From Zhengitettix transpicula (Eukaryota; Arthropoda; Insecta; Orthoptera; Tetrigidae), in the NCBI GenBank assembly GCA_037074705.1, contig CM073594.1:77563009-77627008 (forward strand): a stretch of DNA of 64,000 bases. The letters run 5' to 3'. The notes beneath the pieces are model-generated. The model ran no database searches. It was not told the origin of the DNA and saw nothing but the letters and a program-made list of their open reading frames with translations. The translations under genes and the position numbers were made by a program. Below are positions 44,922 to 56,263 of this stretch, piece after piece (within the stretch, counting starts at the first letter, position 1; each line of letters begins with the position of its first letter).

Positions 44922-46789
44922 CTAGCTGGGTGCCCGGCGTTGCCCGAGATGTCATTTATCTATAACCATCCATAAGACTCCAATTTGCGCTATTTTTATG
45001 TAAAGCTCCTCGAACCCTATCCCTAAATGTGCTCACCTCCCATGCCGAAGGGGGATGAAGTCATTGACTAAATATATCGGCCGTTTTTACATGTTAGAAG
45101 ATGACCACCCCCACAAATATGCGATAATGAAAAAGAATGTATTCCACGCAAAAATCGGCCGATTACATTGTCTGAAAATTTATTCCCCCGCCCAACAACT
45201 CCCAAACCCGTCGCGTTACCCCCCAGGGTTGTCACAATTAGATTCAGCGACATTCATAGTCTCGGAATTGATTCGATTCTCGGTTGTTTCTGCGGGATTT
45301 TATTTAACGTACCTCCACCCCACCCCTAAGCTTGCTCCCCTCACACGGGTTAAATTATACACAAACAACATCGGTGTAAATACTATCAAAGTAATTAACC
45401 CCAGGAAATAATTATCGCAAATATCGACCGTTTAACATGTTTGAAATTTTTCACCCCCGACCACTCCCGCTTCGGGGACTTAAACGGTCAAGTTTAATGT
45501 CATAATTAAACTCAGTGACAATCCTGATAGTTTCTGGTTTATTTTTATCTAATGCTACTTCCACGCAAACTCTTAAGGGTGCACCCTTCCTAGTCCGAAA
45601 GGGGTTGAAATTACACACAGAGAACATGTAGGGAAATTTTATTAATCTAATTCATCCCGAAATATATTTAATTGACGAAAAAAAAGCCGGTCAACTCATC
45701 CCAACCCAGCCGATACCCGCGCGTTGTCCAGATTGTCATAAATAAATTCAGCAACATCCATTACCTTCGATTTGACTCGAATCTCGGTTGTTTTCCCGTT
45801 ATTTTCAAGGAAATTAATAGCTCAGTGACAATCCCGATAGCTTCTGGTTTCTTTTTATGTAATGCTACTTCACGCCCACCCTTATGAGTCCGAAAGGGGT
45901 TGAAATTATTCATAGAGAACATGTAGGGAAGTTTTATTAATCTAATTCATCCCGAAATATATTTAATTGACGCAAAAAACAGCCGGTCAACTCATCCCAA
46001 CCCAGCCGATACCCGCGCGTTGTCCAGATTGTCATAAATAAATTCAGGGACATCCATTACCTTCGATTTGACTCGAATCTCGGTTGTTTTCCCGTTATTT
46101 TCAAGGAAATTAATTAAACTCAGTGACAATCCCGATAGTTTCTGGTTTCTTTTTATGTAATGCTACTTCACGCCCACCCTTAAATGTGCACCCTTATGAG
46201 TCCGAAAGGGGTTGAAATTATACACAGAGAACATGTAGGGAAATTGTATTAATGTAATTCATCCCGAAATATATTTAATCGACGCAAAAAACAGCTGGTC
46301 AACTCTTCCCAACCCAGCCGATACCCGCGCGTTGTCCAGATTGTCATAAATAAATTCAGGGACATCCATTACCTTCGATTTGACTCGAATCTCGGTTGTT
46401 TTCCCGTTATTTTCAAGGAAATCCCCTCCAGCACCACCCCTATCATGCCTACAAACAACATCGGTAGAAATACTATCAACGTCAATGGTCCCGGCATTTA
46501 TTTATTCCACGCTAATATCGATGATTTAACATGTTAGAAAATTTCCATCCCATCCACTGCCGCCCATTGGGGCTAAATGGCCAATTTGATGCTATAATTG
46601 AACTGGACGACATCCATATCCTTGGATTTGACTCCAATCTCGGTTGTATTCGCGTTATTTTATTGCAGCGTTCCTCCACCCAACACCTAAAAGTGCTCTA
46701 CTGATAATACCGACCCGCTTCTGGGGGTGGTAGACGCGTCTCAGCCCAACAGTCGGTAGAAACACTATCAATATCTGTGACCCCTAAAA

Positions 46790-49190
46790 ATATTTATCCG
46801 ACGGAAATAACGACTGTTTTAGCGTGTTTAGATATTTCAACCCCCGTCCGCCCCCGCTTCTGGAGTTGGTAGACGCGTCTCACCCCGACAGTGTTTGTTT
46901 CCTGGTCGCAAAGAACACGTGTACGAAATTTGGTGAAATTTTCTCCAGCTGTGTAGATTTATATAACGAACATACAAATATACAAATATACAAACATACA
47001 AATATACAAACATACAAACATACATACATACATACACTCATTTTTATTTATAAAATTAAACGTCGTTATTAATGGAAACAACATCGATAAAATAGTATGA
47101 ACAACACCACCCCTAAATATGCTACTTTCCCGTGGTGGAAAGGGTTGAATTTTTACTCATATCACATCGGTAGAAACACTATAAATCTAGTTTACCCATA
47201 AACACATAACATTTTGGCAATTTTAGAATAATAGACAATTCTCACCCCCAGCCCTAAGCAACCTCACCGCTAATGTCTAAAGGGATTTATATTTTCAACA
47301 AAATCCGTTGAAATAGTATCCACGTAATTCTCCTCCAAGAACGCGCAAGAACTGACTATTTATCTCCCCTTCCAACCCCCACCCTTTCGGGTTAAATGGG
47401 CAATTAAAAATATTTATCCGAAGTAAACTCACTGACATCCATAACCTTCGATTTGACTCCAAACTCGGTTGTATTCGCGTTATTTTTCTGTAAAGCAACT
47501 CCACCCCAAACCCTAAGGGTGCCCTTTTCCCAGGGCGTAGGAGATGAATATTATATTCAGATAACATCGGTAGAAACACAATCAATATCTTTGACCCCGA
47601 AAATATTTATCCAAATCTAATACCTGCTGTTTTAGCATGTTTAAGTATTTCAACCCCCGTCCACCCCCGCTTCTGGGGTTGGTAGACGCGTCTCACCTCG
47701 ACAGTGTTGTTTTCCTGGTCGCAAAGAACCCGTGTACGAAATTCGGTGAAATTTGATCCACCGGTATAGACTTGTATTCTCCACCCCAAACCCTAAGGGT
47801 GCCCTTTTCCCAGGGTGTAGGGGATGAAAATTATATTCTGAAAACATTGGTAGAAACTCCATAAATATGTTGGACCCCTAAAAATTATTATCCGACTAAA
47901 ATATCGGCTGTTTTAGCATGTTCAAATATTTCCACCCCCGTCCACCCCCGCTTCTGGAGGTGGTAGGCGCATCTCACTCTGACAGTGTTGTTTTCCTGGT
48001 CGCAAAGAACCCGTGTACGAAATTTGGTGAAATTTGCTCCAGCGGTGTAGATTTGTACTCTCCACCCCAAACGCTAGGGGTGTTCTTTCCCCAGGGTGTA
48101 GAGGTTGAAAATTATATTCAGATATCATCAGTGGAAAGACTATAAATATCTTTGACCCCTAAAAATATTTATCGGACTGAAATATCGACTGTTTTAGCAT
48201 GTTCAAATATTTCAACCCCCGTCCACTCCCGCTTCAGGGGGTGGTAGGCGCGTCTAACCCCGATAGTGTTGTTTTCCTGGTCGCAAAGAACACGTGTACG
48301 AAATTTGTTGAAATTTGATCCACCGGTTTAGATTTGTATTCTCCACCCCAAACGCTAGGGGTGCTCTTTCCCCAGGGTGTAGGGGATGAAAATTATATTC
48401 AGAAAACATCGGTAGAAACACCATAAATAACCTGGACCCCTAAAAAATATTATCCGACTAAAATATCAGCTGTTTCAGCATGTTTAAGTATTTGAACTCC
48501 CGTCCACCCCCGCTTCTGGGGTTGGTAGACGTGTCTGACCCCGACAGTGTTGTTTTCCTGGTCGCAAAGAACACGTGTACGAAATTTGGTGAAATTTGAT
48601 CCACCGGTGTAGATTTGTATTCTCCACCCCAAACGCTAGGGGTGCTCTTTCCCCAGGGTGTAGAGGTTGAAAATTATATTCAGATTACATCAGTGGAAAG
48701 ACTATAAATATCTTGGAACCCTAAAAATATTTATCCGACTGAAATATCGACTGTTTTAGCATGTTCAAATATTTCCACCCCCGTCCACCCCCGCTTCTGG
48801 GGGTGGTAGGCGCGTCTCACCCCGACATTGTTTGTTTCCTGGTCGCAAAGAACACGTGCACGAAATTTGGTGAAATTTTAACCAACGGTATAGATTTGTA
48901 TTCTCCACCCCAAACGCTAGGGGTGCTCTTTCCCCAGGGTGTAGGGGATGAAAATTATATTCAGAAAACATCGGTAGAAACACCATCAATATCTTGGACC
49001 CCTAAAAATTATTATCCGACTAAAATATCGGCTGTTTTAGCATGTTTAAATATTTCAACCCCCGTGCACCCCCGCTTCTGGGGGTGGTAGACATGTCTCA
49101 CCCCGACAGTGTTTGTTTCCTGGTCGTAAAGAACACGTGTACGAAATTTGGTGAAATTTGCTCTACCGGTGTAGATTTGTATAACGAACA
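46790..49190 (-). repeat. 281-bp internal tandem array of element B
   Basis: Unit anchors at 47,607, 47,888, 48,169, 48,450, 48,731 and 49,012 are exactly 281 bp apart, with a partial unit at 46,790-46,965. Units are a mixture of subtypes (CTCC or ATCC before ACCGG/GCGG; CTTCAGGGGG or CTTCTGGAGG) that also occur in element A, which points to exchange between arrays. Confidence 0.9.
46966..47036 (+). repeat. CATACAAA microsatellite inside element B
   Basis: AACATACAAATATACAAA-type repeats end in CATACACTCATTTTTATTTAT, imitating the element's terminal TACACTCTTTTTTATTTATA. It looks like a buried 5' end of an older copy inside element B. Comparable runs are at 43,971-44,005, 44,828-44,900 and 49,186-49,258. 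Confidence 0.8.
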
Positions 49191-49465
49191 TACAAATATA
49201 CAAACAAACATACAAACATACAAACATACAAACATACAAACATACAAACATACATACACTCTTTTTTATTTATAAGATTTATGGTCGGAAGTAACACGTT
49301 GAGGTCCGAACACAAAAAATTAGACACGAAAAGAAAAACAATGCTGAATTACATCAACATCGCAAAGCGCTTCTTTCCATCAGTGTTCACAATAAATTCT
49401 CGTTATTGCGACCACCAACAGCAATTCATGATCAATGATTGAAGTCTTTCCCGGTGTAGTTGTTC

Positions 49466-49624
49466 AATAAATAATTCTCGGTATTCAGACGGGTTTTACA
49501 TATTCATATTTAAACGCAACGTTTCGATGACTAAAAGCACTGTCGTCATCTTCTTTTAGTCGTCGAAACGTTGCGTTTAAATATAAATATTCAAAACCCG
49601 TGTGAATACCGAGAATTATTTATT
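49466..49624. repeat. Long hairpin, 72-bp arms
   Basis: 49,466-49,537 and 49,553-49,624 are reverse complements with 5 mismatches in 72 and no gaps, separated by 15 bp. Each arm holds AACGCAACGTTTCG or its complement, so the CGAAACGTTG core of the dispersed module occurs once per strand. It lies 190 bp from the Helitron-like pair. Confidence 0.93.
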
Positions 49625-50334
49625 TAACAGCAATACATGCTTGGTAGCGTCGAAAGAGTGATTGGCGAACAGTTCCAAGGTGGCAGGCATTTCGCGCATG
49701 CTTGCAGCAGGATTTGATAGTCGAGCAACGAGGTCCTCAATAAGTCCCGGAGTGTTATTAATAAAATTGTAGAAATTTCTGGATGAATTTGTAACGACCA
49801 TCCTGGTCCTGTTTTTTCAAAATTTAATCATCATTATACGTTTTCTGCGGTTGCAAGTCTTTGTTGGCTTCTCTTTCACTAATTCCTCTCTTGAGCTTTG
49901 CTCTTCACTCCTTCGTAGCCATCCCCCTCCTTCAAGACATCAATCATTTTTGTTGTTGTTCTTCTTCCTCTCTTAGGCTGCCCCTCGACAGTTCCTTGCA
50001 CCACGTCACTCATCAAACAATTCATTCTAAAAACGTGTCCAAACCAGGGCATTTAACACTTTCTCTAATAACCTACGTTTTTCTCCTACTCTCTTTAAGG
50101 CGTCGTCTTTGTCTAACTAGCATCCTTCTCCACGGCCACATCAAAATTTATTACGATTTTTTAATTTGAGTGATAAACCAGGGGTGAAATATTAAATTAT
50201 ATATAAAATACTCTTCTATTTAAATAATTTAAAAATCTCAAGAATACTAAATTGACAATTATTAATTTTTAGTGCATATTGCACGTTACCAATTTTTTTC
50301 AACATAACAATATTTTATAATTGTAACATCCATA
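49625..50334. other. Unassigned; possible decayed retroelement sequence
   Basis: A 102-residue plus frame (49,861-50,169) is Leu/Ser-rich. The part containing TCATTCTAAAAACGTGTCC and CCAGGGCATTTAACAC has the feel of antisense retroelement sequence, but I cannot assign it. Confidence 0.3.
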
Positions 50335-50440
50335 CACCTGAAGAGGTCACAATCAGGAACGAAACGTAGTGTTTAAAATTTGCATATTAAAATTTTTTTC
50401 TTACTAAAAGGCTGCTATTTTTATTCAATAATTAATTAAT
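50335..50440 (+). repeat. Hairpin-module repeat copy
   Basis: ACCTGAAGAGGTCACAATC, GGAACGAAACGTAGTG, spacer, then TTTTTTCTTACTAAAAGGCTGC and TTTATTCAATAATT. Same layout as the family; stem pairing is poor in this copy. Confidence 0.6.
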
Positions 50441-52915
50441 ATTTTCAAATAGGAATTATTGTAATCAGTTAATTTTTCATATAATACAGTCTTGAACTAA
50501 TCAAATATTTACTCAAGCGCTGAATAAACGTTCATTCTTATTCTAGGTATCACCAGCAAATTCGACGTAATTTATATAAAAAGTGTAACCGAGCAAACTG
50601 AAAGTGAAAGTAGAAGACACGTCTCAACTATAAACATGGGATAGAATTGCTCAACACGATTATGTTTATAGACAGTTTTTAATGTTGATGCCTTCCGGAC
50701 TTTTTTAAGCATTACCATAACTATCGTACTTACTTTATTTATCATCATTGACATTCGTGAATAGTTTGTAATACTGAGTATTGTAGAGCTGTTGTGATCC
50801 TTCGGGATCGGAATATCTTTTAAAATGTTGGACAGAAAAATTGAATCTTGGTATTAAACGGAACACAAAACTTTTATAGTCAAGAAATTAACAAATAAGA
50901 GATCACTGATTTAGTTCCATTAGATTTAGCACAAGTGTCCAACTCGCGAAGATTGCGGAGTATCTTTTCACAATTTCCGTTTACGCAAATTTCAGCATGA
51001 GGTGATTATCACTAAGTGGAATCAAGCAATATTTCACTTTGTGTAGGAATGAATTCTAAATAATTCAATAATAAATATAAATATAATAATTTAGAATTCA
51101 AGCAGTATGAAAATTTTTGAGCATTTTGCCATGGTTTTACGTCTATAATTTATTGCCGTACGAAGTAAATCTCCAAATTTTGTTTTTTTAAGTACGCTAA
51201 ACACGTTCTACGTTTCTTCTTAGTTTTAAGAACATACTTATTTTACATAAATATAAATATAAGACTACTATAGTAGTAATAAAACTGACACTCGTTTACA
51301 TATATTATACACGTGTTCCACAATCACGCTGTTAATGAGTATTCAAGAAATGTAGTTTTCTTTGTTTGGTCACGTATGCCAGAAATGTAAAAAAATGTAT
51401 GAGGGTATCATGTACGACAATAAAATTTCGGGTGATGAAAATTTTCCTTTAACTTGTAGACGGACGATGGTCATATAAGTTTAACGTAAGATATGCAAAG
51501 CATATTGTAACTCTCCTTGAGCAACTTTTACGACTCGCTTTTATGTCTTGAAGCGTCTTGGGATAAGTTTCGTATCTACTTCGCCGAGTAATCCGATTAG
51601 GACCCCTGCAATTGTTCTGCAACAATTCCGATTTTTCTTCTCTTTTTTTCTCCCTCTCCGAACACATGATCCACAGGGTCGTAAAAGCGTCTGCAAGAGT
51701 AACGGGGTTGTAAAAGTTCTTGGGAGTGAAAAAATTATGTTCACTTGTGTGACGCAAATGGTAAAAGTAAATGCTTTCTACGAATAAATCCAAATTTGTA
51801 GAGACAAGAAAAGAATTTTAAAACTTTATTTAATCTTTTTTTTTGTCTTGATTCCCTGTTCAAAGTAAACAAGTTCCTCTTTGTTACTTATCCTAAAATA
51901 TGTGCAGGTACGTAAAATTTAAATTGCTCTGAGGATAAAAATACAATAAATCTGTTTGTATACTTTACTTGCGTATTAGTATTGCCAGTTGTATTGGAAA
52001 CAATTCTTATGGCAGCAATATTCTGAGAAAATCTGTTTAAGTGTGTTCGAATTTTCGTTACACTTAAGAGTTTAAGCAGTTAGAATATTCCTCGTCTTCC
52101 ACGTCCATTCTTTCATAATTACAAATCGATATTCAATTCCATTCCAAGAACGCTACATTAATCTGATAAACGGTATAAGTTATAGTCCCTCAAAATATAT
52201 CGTGATTACATAAACTAATAATTACAGTTGTGATCATTAATGATTGCTTGTTCAATTAATTAGTAAGGGCTTATACGAAACTGTGTTGTCGGTACTCAAA
52301 TAAACATATTTTGTAAAAAAAAATTCAATTTCGTGATCAACAGCTATCATATGGATTGAAGTAGAAGTCAATTGAAGTTAATTATAATAAATTATGACAT
52401 TCGTCGTCTGAGAACTATCACCAATTCTTTATTAAAGAGGTCTTGGATTCATTTAAAGCGTGCACAGGCTTATTTAGAAAATTGAAAACATTCTTACTTG
52501 TATATCTAGCCAATAATTAATACAATTTGCCGTAAATAAGTTGTGAAAAAAATTAATACAAAAAAAATACCTGTGGTGTGTGCTTTTTGATGATCATAAA
52601 ATCTAAGGCATTTACTAAAATCGTAAATGTACAAAATTCAAGGTAGAATCGAAATTGTAATTTAATATTTTGTTTGTTAACTCTTTAAAATAATCTTGTT
52701 TAACTTCAAAGTAAAATCCCTTGTTTCATTTAAATTGATTACCACTTATTTGGACTCTCTAACATGGCGGCTTATTTTATTTAATTAATAGTGTATACCA
52801 CTTAATTTGGCACAACGTGTGGGCTATTTTATAATATCTTTTGTTTTTTTATAATATATTGTAATGATGAAAGGACAATTAAAAGAATTAGTAATTAGAG
52901 ACTGTTGAACTGAAA
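50441..52915. other. AT-rich non-coding DNA, nothing firmly recognised
   Basis: A 114-residue minus frame (51,449-51,793) and opposing plus frame occur where composition is less AT-rich. Neither has a domain I recognise. Confidence 0.4.
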
Positions 52916-53873
52916 TGTTGCCGGCGAACACACAGAGATACAATAATGGTTGAGAATATTGAACAGGCCAAGACAATGTTAGACAATAGCGCGCGTAAGT
53001 TGATGGAGTGAGCAGTCAGCCACGAGACATTGACGAATACGGAAGGAATTAAAATTAGCAGTCAGCCATGAGACCTTGCTGCGTACAAAAGGAATTAAAA
53101 TTTGTCAGTCAGGTACGAGACATTGTGGAGTACAGTATAATTAAATTTAGCAGTTGGCGAAGGATTCCAGTCGACGACGGAACTAAAATAAATTGTGTTG
53201 GAAATCAGAAGCGAGAGTATTGAGTTGTGTTAGCAGTCTACAAGCAGAGGCTGATGATTTTGTTCCAAATAATTGGCAGAGATCGATAGTTTTAAGTGTT
53301 TACAAACAATAATAAATAAACTCATTGTTCCATGGCCTGTTCATAAGTGTTCGAGGTGAAAGTGCGTTGTAGAATCTATACAATTGCCCTGGTACCAGTA
53401 CAAACAGTGAGTAAAACAAAAACATTTAAAATTAAAATTGTAAACATTAATAAAAGGTAGAATATCGTCAGATTCCGATTTCATTTCGAGTTCATTTCGT
53501 TTTATTTCGTTTTTATTCGATTACATTTCGAGAGTTTATTAAAAATATTTGTCAGTAGTAAATTGTAAAATTAATTGTTCTGTATTTAAAAGGCCCAATA
53601 AAGACCCTGAGGTAAGGTAAAAGGACATTTTGTATAAATTTATTGTAAAGTTCAGCAAGTAATTTGCTTTGTAAGGTAAAATAGTTGTGTATAATAAACC
53701 AATTGTTTAATTCAATAATAATGAATGTTATTATTTCATGCTCTTTTCATTAGATAATTTTCAATTATTAGTTCAGCTTAATAAATTATCTTCATTATTT
53801 AGTAACCACATTTTAATGCCTTAACGTGTGGACAATCAAATCATTTCAATTAATATTATTATTACTTATTACA
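52916..53873 (+). mobile_element. LTR of a retrotransposon, plus orientation
   Basis: The segment starts TGTTGCCGGCGAACAC and ends TTATTACA, the usual TG...CA limits, followed by TTTAATG...CAACGTGGGGC, a primer-binding site of tRNA-Lys type. It shares ordered blocks with the opposite-strand LTR at 62,862-63,754: the TGTT-CGGC start, CTGGTACCAG, AAGGC-CA-ATAAA-GACCCTGAG and the TTACATTT end. AATAAATAAAC near 53,310 may be its polyadenylation signal. An alternative 3' limit is 53,810 because the end region is repeated. No gag or pol was seen downstream. Confidence 0.65.
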
Positions 53874-53961
53874 TTTAATGACGACCTCAACGTGGGGCAA
53901 TTCAGATAAATAAATGTTAATAATTTTGTTTATTACATTTATGGCACATCAACGTGGGGTC
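53808..53961 (+). repeat. Triplicated LTR-end / primer-binding-site segment
   Basis: Three successive copies start ACATTT at 53,808, 53,871 and 53,935 (63-64 bp apart). Each continues to AACGTGTGGAC, AACGTGGGGC or AACGTGGGGTC. The reference primer site for tRNA-Lys is TGGCGCCCAACGTGGGGC. The LTR in the opposite orientation has only one copy. Confidence 0.7.
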
Positions 53962-54508
53962 ATTTTAATTGACGTCTTTTATTGTTTATTAGTATATATA
54001 TATATACATCTTCTTCTATATAATAAAATATTTATATTTGTATGTATGTACTTACGTTAATTTCTATACAAATTAAAACGCGGGGGAATATAGCAATATT
54101 ACAACAAAAATTGGTAAACATATTCTTCAAAACACAAGAATAGGTACTGTGGGGGTGAGAAACCCCTAGCATAAAGGTTGAAAGAACTATAATTAATAAA
54201 TGTCATCGTTTTGTGTTATATTACTGCGCGCCAAGATACCATGACGTCACACGTGAGAGAGAGACGTTACTACGCGACGAACAAAGTAATTAGCTCCTTT
54301 TTCCGTACTGAAATAAAGCATAAATATTTACATTGAATTAAAAGTATAATTTTATCTAGCAATACTCCATCGAATGATAATAAAAAAAATACAAAATACT
54401 TTACGATCCTTGCGTCAGTTCCGTTAGTTCTTACTGGTTTTGTCTTTCTTGGCAGAAAAAGTTTATACGAGGGGAGCACTTTGTGGATGGCTTTACGATA
54501 TTTTGTAT

Positions 54509-54548
<40 letters not shown>

Positions 54549-54700
54549 GTGTGTGTATATCCAGTGTATAAGCTTAAATCAAGCTAGCGATAGTGATCAT
54601 ATTAAGCTATTATGTACAAAATATTTTTTTAATGTATTTGTCTTCTGTCAACATGTTTGTGCACATGATCAGAAATTTCATAAAAAGATCATACATTTTT
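53962..54700. other. Non-coding; possible Helitron-like 5' remnant and AT microsatellite
   Basis: TCTTCTATATAATAAAAT followed by TTTGTATGTATGT near 54,010-54,050 resembles the 5' end of Helitron-like elements, with CGCGGGGG and GGGGGTGAGAAACCCC further on. AT repeats occupy 54,513-54,547. The remnant call is tentative. Confidence 0.3.
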
Positions 54701-54706
54701 TTCTTT

Positions 54707-55251
54707 GACGAAAAACGAGCATATTATGGAAGCTCTGGTATTCTGCTTCATTTGGTAGAACTCGGCTGCCGAATCGCATGAGATGCTTGTGGAGTCCTAC
54801 GCCGACAGTGCTTTATCCGAAACAAAGTGCAGAGATTGGTTTCGTCGGTTCAAAGTCGGCAATTTTGACTTGAGGGGCAAGAAGCGTGAAAATAAGCCCC
54901 GGAAGGTTGAGGACCATCAGTTGCACGCTCATTTAGACGTAGACGATACCCAATCGCAAAAAGTGCAATTGGGTGTTACTCAACTAGCCATTTTCTTGCG
55001 CCTACGTGCCATGGGAAAGTTTCAATGGATCGGAAAATGGGTGCCGCATGAATTGAACGATAGGCAGATGGAACGACGCCGAAACACATTCGAAATCGTT
55101 CCTGCATCGGATTCTGTTTGGCGATGAAAAGTTGATATATTACGAGAATCCTAAACGAAAGAAATCGTGGGTTGATCCCGGCCAACCATGGACATCGTCC
55201 GCAGGAAATCGCTGCGGACGGAAGATGATGCTGTGCGTTTAATGGGATTCA
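54707..55251 (+). pseudogene. Mariner transposase relic (irritans/cecropia-like)
   Basis: Readable parts in order: the N-terminal helix-turn-helix (AAESHEMLVESYADSALSE, CRDWFRRFKVGNFDL), the second helix region (GVTQLAIFLRLRAMGK), the linker WVPHELNDRQMERRRNTFEI, then after a frameshift near 55,100 the catalytic start RILFGDEKLIYYENPKRKKS and WVDPGQPW. The first catalytic Asp (in GDEK) and the second (in WD near 55,246) are present, the latter just after an in-frame stop. The third acidic residue and everything downstream are missing. Other frameshifts lie near 54,760. Mariner normally encodes about 345 residues; some 180 are represented. No inverted terminal repeats were found. Confidence 0.88.
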
Positions 55252-55330
55252 GTAATATAAATTATGCTGACTTTAAGTTTTGAATTTAGATCCATGGACA
55301 ACGTCCTATGACGGTTGTAGCCGAAATGCC
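55252..55330 (+). repeat. Fragment of the hairpin-module element
   Basis: It contains CAACGTCCTATGACGGTTGT, also present between the arms of the inverted pair at 10,865-11,250. It lies exactly between the mariner relic and the poly(A) end of the following non-LTR relic. Confidence 0.5.
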
Positions 55331-56020
55331 TTTTTTTATTATTTACAATTTATAGTCGTATTGGTCATTAGCGACTTACATCTGTTATGTTTTACAATTG
55401 CGTTACATTTAAATTACGTTAAATAAATCAGTTTTCATAGTAAATTCTATAAGGTTGTAGATGGCTGTTTGTGAGTTGCAGAAGTCCATCATTGAATGGG
55501 CGGCTATAGTTGATCTTTTTATGTCGCTATATACCTAGGGCAGTCAAAGAGGACATGAGGAATTGCTGTGGCCTCCTTGCATGAGCTGCATACCGGCTGC
55601 GGATATCTGGAAGTCAAGAATGAGTGTGTTAAACTGGAGTGCAATGGTCTGATTCTGGCTACAACAACCTGTTGCCTTCGAGAAGTTCTTTAGGGCGCGG
55701 TATTTCTTTGATGCTGCTGACATTTCTTTGGATGATTCCACATTCTTCAGTTTTTACTGGTCTATTCCACTTTTCCTCCAGTTCCTGCAGTCCCTGCTGG
55801 TGCAGATTGGCAGGTTACTGTTTCTTCCTTGCTGATCGACTTCCATCTTCGCTAGATCTGCCCTGTCGTTTCCTTCTATCTCCTTATGCGCCGGTAGCCA
55901 GGCTACAGTGATCTGGTTGCCGTTATCGTGGACTTTCGCTATATTTTCTCTAATGTGATTTATGCAACCATTTCTGTACACCGTAGTGGTTAGTCTATCT
56001 ATTGCCTCCTTTTTTTTAAA
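55331..56020 (-). pseudogene. Jockey/I-type non-LTR relic: RNase H end, C-terminal zinc knuckle, 3' tail
   Basis: On the minus strand, from 56,020: KKKEAIDRLTTTVYRNGC, then NQITVAWLPAHKEIEGNDRA, the C-terminal third of a retroelement RNase H. After frameshifts comes (55,690-55,515) VVARIRPLHSSLTHSFLTSR, then CSSCKEATAIPHVLFDCPRY. The C-x2-C...H-x4-C arrangement is typical of Jockey- and I-type ORF2 C-termini. A 3' UTR follows, with GCTAATGACCAATACGACTA and a terminal A-rich tail at 55,331. Several stops and frameshifts make it dead. RNase H removes RNA from the RNA-DNA hybrid during retrotransposition. Confidence 0.75.
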
Positions 56021-56263
56021 GAGGGATAACAGTGGAAATCCTTCATGGACACCTGAGAGGGGTCCGAACCTCTCGGGTAGTGTGAGACTCTTACTCACTA
56101 AAACCACGAAACCCTTTCCAATCGACTTGATTTCCGCCCCGGGACCGCGTTAGCATTACTTCAGGGCGGAGTCGATTCTAATTTGCATCACGGCTTCTCG
56201 TCATTCCTTTTGTCGGTGTAGCTCGTCGTCATCGCGCTTCTCAATCCTGAGGATCCTTTCAGT

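Larger units (their letters stand above)
44922..49277 (-). mobile_element. Helitron-like element B (4,356 bp), joined to A
   Basis: It has the same termini as element A: minus-strand TCTTATAAATAAAAAAGAGTG at 49,277, preceded by A, and ...CCCAGCTAG at 44,922, which abuts the TC of element A with no base between. The first 480 bp beside each CTAG end are nearly identical in A and B. B is longer, partly because a block of roughly 300 bp (starting near AAAAGCCGGTCAAC) occurs three times in B, at about 45,670, 45,975 and 46,285, but once in A, at 42,170. No open frame exceeds about 118 residues and none matches a transposase. Confidence 0.55.

Noticed and set aside
42600..49275. More than 25 overlapping frames of 60-118 residues on both strands with near-identical sequences
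   Set aside because: They repeat with the 281-bp units, which are not a multiple of three, occur equally on both strands, and end at unit borders. They are by-products of the tandem repeat and not a protein family.
49861..50169. 102-residue Leu/Ser-rich frame as a membrane protein
   Set aside because: It has no clear start context. Its sequence looks like antisense of retroelement DNA, but I could not match it, so it was left unassigned.
51449..51793. 114-residue minus-strand frame as a gene
   Set aside because: No domain was recognised; an overlapping plus-strand frame of 79 residues is equally open, and there is no splice or promoter context.
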